A stretch of DNA of 8,037 nucleotides. It comes from Pyrinomonadaceae bacterium (GTDB taxonomy: Bacteria > Acidobacteriota > Blastocatellia > Pyrinomonadales > Pyrinomonadaceae). The stretch covers positions 1-8,037 of the forward strand of contig JAICQI010000243.1 in assembly GCA_025937955.1 (NCBI GenBank). The letters run 5' to 3'. Shown here piece by piece: positions 5,690-8,037 of the stretch. How positions within the stretch are numbered: position 1 is the stretch's first letter; each line of letters begins with the position of its first letter. The notes below the pieces were generated by a model. The model saw only the letters and a program-made list of their open reading frames with translations. It ran no database searches and had not been told where the DNA came from. Position numbers and translations under genes: made by a program.

Positions 5690-8037
5690 AGTTCTAAACT
5701 CATTCACGCCGGCTTTGCTTGCTCGCCTTTTCAACAACTCGTTTTGCAACTCTTCTCGCGAGATGCCCTTGACCTTTTGCAGCACGCCCGCAATCTTCTC
5801 CAGTCCGCCAGGGCGGTCTTCATACGCCGTCATCGCCTGGGCCAACTCCGCGAGATTCGCAGACTCGAACAGCACTCGTAGCGGAAGCTCAATCCGAAAC
5901 AATTGACGTATACCTGCGACACAACGCATCGCGAGCATCGAATGGCCACCGAGATCGAGAAAATTGTCGTGAATCCCCACGCGCTCGACCGCGAGCACCT
6001 CGCGCCATATTCCGGCCAGCACCTCTTCGACGGCCGTGCGCGGCGCGACGTAATCCGGTCCGGCTCCATTGCTCATCGTGTCGGGCGCGGGCAAGGCGCG
6101 GCGGTCCACCTTTCCACCCGGCGTTAACGGCAGGTTTTCCAACGCTACAAACAGCGATGGGATCATGTGCGACGGCAAACTGTCCGCAAGATAACGCCGC
6201 CACGTCGACGCGTCCGGCAAGACAGCGCCCTCATCCGGCACGAGGTAAGCAACCAGGCGCGCATTGCCATGCGCATCTGCACGCACAACGACCACGCATT
6301 CACGCACAGATTGATGTTGGACCATCGACGCCTCGATCTCGCCCAGTTCAATGCGATAGCCGGCCACCTTGACCTGGTGATCGAGCCGGCCGAGGAACTC
6401 GATGTTTCCGTCGGGCAAGTGCCGCGTCAGGTCGCCCGTGCGATAGAGCCGCGCGCCGGGAAGGCAGCTGTACGGATGAGGGACGAAACGTTCCGCAGTC
6501 GCGGCCGGATCGTTCAGGTAACCTCTGCCAACGCCGGCGCCTGCCACGCACAACTCTCCGGCGACACCCTGCGGAACGAGATTCAAATGATCGTCCAGAA
6601 TCAATAACTCAACGTTATCGATGGGCTTCCCGATCGGAGGCGAATGCTCGAAATCCGTCAAACGAAACGAGGCACACACGTCGGCAGCTTCAGTTGGTCC
6701 ATAAGTGTTTACAATCTCGGCGTTGCCGTGTGCAGCGAATTCACGCAGCCGCGAAACGTTGATGGGTTCGCCCCCGAGAAAGACATGTTTGAGTGTCGAC
6801 AGCTTCTGAAAGCGTGGTCCACCAGTTTCAACGAGCGGATAAAAAGCGCTCGGGGTGCAGTTGACCAATGTGATCTCCGCTTCAGAGATTGTTTTGACGA
6901 TTTCCGCGGGGTCGTAAAGAGTCGTGGTGGGAAAGTGCAGTTGTGCACCGATCGTCAAAGGTGCGAAGAGGTCTTTCTGGGTCAGGTCAAAGCTGAATGA
7001 CGAGATTATTAAAACTTGCTCGCGTTCAGTGAGTCCAAACTCAGAGACAAACCAATTAACGAGGTTGACGAACCCAGCATGCGTGACTCCCGCGCCTTTG
7101 GGACGCCCAGTCGAGCCTGACGTGTAGATAACGTAGATCAGGTTGTCGCCGGACACCTTTACGGCCGGATCGTCCGATGCCTCACGCCTGATCTCTTCCT
7201 GTTGTACGTCGAGACAGATCGTGCGTACTGAATCGTGCGGCAAGCGACCATCAAGCAAACGACTTTCGGTCAACAACACGCGCGCGCCACAATCATCGAG
7301 CATGTAGGCCAAACGGCTATCGGGATATGTGGGATCGAGTGGCACGTAAGCGGCCCCGGCTTTCAACACAGCCAGCACAGCGACAATCATCTCGAGCCCC
7401 GGTTCGAGGCAGATGCAAACACGCGACTCAGTTCCAACTCCGTTGCGCAAGAGGTATCGCGCCAGACGGTTCGCGCGTTCATTCAGCTCGCCGTACGTTA
7501 GTTGCTCTGTGCCTCGCAGCAGCGCGATCCGATCGGGTGTCTGTCGCGCCTGCGCCGCGAACAGGTCGTGAACAGTCTGGTCCAGCCATGCACTATCTTT
7601 ACGTGTGTCGTTCCACTGCGATAGCAGCACGGATCGTTCGTCGCTAGTAATAATCGGTACGTAGGCCAGGCGCTGAGACGGTTCGGCGATGAAACCTTCG
7701 AGGATGATATGAATATGGTGGAGCATCCGTTGGACCACAGCGCGCGCGAAACGATGCTGGTCGTAGAAGATCTCGAGAGACAGTTCCTCGCCGGGTGTGG
7801 CCACAAGCGTCAGCGGGTAGTTAGTCTGGTCGAACCACCAGACGTCGCTCGCCTTCAGACTCTCGCCACTGCCGAGCACGTGTACGTCCAACGGGTAGTT
7901 CTCAAACACGAGCAGACTCTCAAAGAGCGGCGCACCGCGTGGCACAGCGCTCAACGCCTGCAACTCGACGAGGGGGCTGTGCTCGTACTCACGCAAGCCG
8001 GCGTGATCCGCCTGGATCTGCCTGAGCCAATCGATCA
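5669..8037 (-). CDS. Nonribosomal peptide synthetase, C-terminal part: C(partial)-A-T; 5' end lies beyond the window
   Basis: This is the C-terminal end of a cytosolic multimodular enzyme that activates an amino acid as its adenylate and loads it on a phosphopantetheine arm. The frame is open to the right edge. The TTG codon at 7996-7994 sits inside a conserved C-domain stretch, so it is not the start. In order, there is the end of a condensation domain (about 8037-7585, with REYEHSPL and FESLLVFENYP). Next is a complete adenylation domain (about 7582-6077): YTSGSTGRPKG at 7126-7094, YGPTE at 6703-6689, an A8 motif at 6391-6332 and the A10 lysine at 6112-6110. The carrier domain (about 6055-5831) has LGGHS with its attachment serine at 5941-5939. 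A basic helical tail follows. The C-A-T order makes this an elongation module. There is no thioesterase, so the chain must pass to another protein, most simply the next gene on the same strand. The last six residues and the stop (5671-5669) fall inside a palindromic repeat. The product cannot be named. Confidence 0.95.
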   Translation of the reverse strand, partial: IDWLRQIQADHAGLREYEHSPLVELQALSAVPRGAPLFESLLVFENYPLDVHVLGSGESLKASDVWWFDQTNYPLTLVATPGEELSLEIFYDQHRFARAVVQRMLHHIHIILEGFIAEPSQRLAYVPIITSDERSVLLSQWNDTRKDSAWLDQTVHDLFAAQARQTPDRIALLRGTEQLTYGELNERANRLARYLLRNGVGTESRVCICLEPGLEMIVAVLAVLKAGAAYVPLDPTYPDSRLAYMLDDCGARVLLTESRLLDGRLPHDSVRTICLDVQQEEIRREASDDPAVKVSGDNLIYVIYTSGSTGRPKGAGVTHAGFVNLVNWFVSEFGLTEREQVLIISSFSFDLTQKDLFAPLTIGAQLHFPTTTLYDPAEIVKTISEAEITLVNCTPSAFYPLVETGGPRFQKLSTLKHVFLGGEPINVSRLREFAAHGNAEIVNTYGPTEAADVCASFRLTDFEHSPPIGKPIDNVELLILDDHLNLVPQGVAGELCVAGAGVGRGYLNDPAATAERFVPHPYSCLPGARLYRTGDLTRHLPDGNIEFLGRLDHQVKVAGYRIELGEIEASMVQHQSVRECVVVVRADAHGNARLVAYLVPDEGAVLPDASTWRRYLADSLPSHMIPSLFVALENLPLTPGGKVDRRALPAPDTMSNGAGPDYVAPRTAVEEVLAGIWREVLAVERVGIHDNFLDLGGHSMLAMRCVAGIRQLFRIELPLRVLFESANLAELAQAMTAYEDRPGGLEKIAGVLQKVKGISREELQNELLKRRASKAGVNEFRTNTEGVR
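6077..7582 (-). other. Adenylation domain of the upstream synthetase, pocket code DLKNFGTDVK, substrate unassigned
   Basis: This is a complete A domain lying between the C-domain remnant and the carrier domain. Residue numbers here count from the TTG codon at 7996. Aligned to the GrsA-Phe positions, the pocket residues are D337, L338, K341 (from FDLTQKDLF), N379 (from LVNCTPS), F406, G408 (from VFLGGE), T431, D439, V440 (from TYGPTEAADV) and K629. The segment after YGPTE has one extra residue relative to GrsA, so D439 and V440 are less secure. The leading Asp fits an alpha-amino acid substrate. A lysine at the third position with a following Asn points to a polar pocket, but I do not know a firmly assigned match. 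The A8 motif has Ala where Arg is usual (VKVAGYRIE), which seems a tolerated variation. All other core motifs look intact, so the domain is probably active. Confidence 0.8.

Noticed and set aside
7994..7996. TTG at 7996-7994 as the start of the upstream synthetase
   Set aside because: The frame continues upstream to the window edge with conserved condensation-domain sequence (WLRQIQADHAG before LREYEHSPL), so the true start is outside the window.

Overview
The window is an internal slice of a nonribosomal peptide synthetase (NRPS) locus. Two very large genes lie on the minus strand. Both run off the window, so neither is complete. The only non-coding stretch is a gap of about 235 bp between them (5434-5668), and it is filled by short palindromic repeats arranged as an inverted array.

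Reading in the direction of transcription (right to left), the window opens inside the first NRPS gene (8037 to 5669). It shows the C-terminal end of a condensation (C) domain, a complete adenylation (A) domain, a complete thiolation/peptidyl-carrier (T) domain, a charged helical tail and a stop codon. After the repeat gap comes the second NRPS gene (ATG at 5433-5431). It reads without interruption for 1811 codons to the left edge as C-A-T-C-A(partial). Pocket residues read by alignment to the GrsA-Phe code positions give DLKNFGTDVK for the first A domain (substrate not assigned). The second gives DAWQFGLIDK (a glutamine-type code). The third gives D-V-Q-F for the visible first four positions (proline-type). 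If the two proteins act in line, the part of the peptide made here would be ...-X-Gln-Pro-.... No epimerisation, methylation, thioesterase or reductase domain is visible, so neither the beginning nor the release of the product is in view.

The organism cannot be named from this sequence. Base composition is moderately GC-rich. The NRPS domains resemble the LCL-type C-A-T modules common in cyanobacteria, myxobacteria and soil phyla. The intergenic repeats (AACNNN-GAA-NNNGTT hairpins followed by GCTAATT...CAGCCC and a CCCAGGGTTG/CAACCCTGGG stem) remind me of dispersed repeats in Acidobacteriota and other soil phyla. That is a recollection, not a search result.

The most unusual part is the repeat block. 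Its hairpins carry compensatory base changes in both arms. Its two long units are inverted relative to each other, and one of them supplies the stop codon and last six residues of the upstream synthetase. I saw no RNA gene, CRISPR array, insertion sequence or other gene type.
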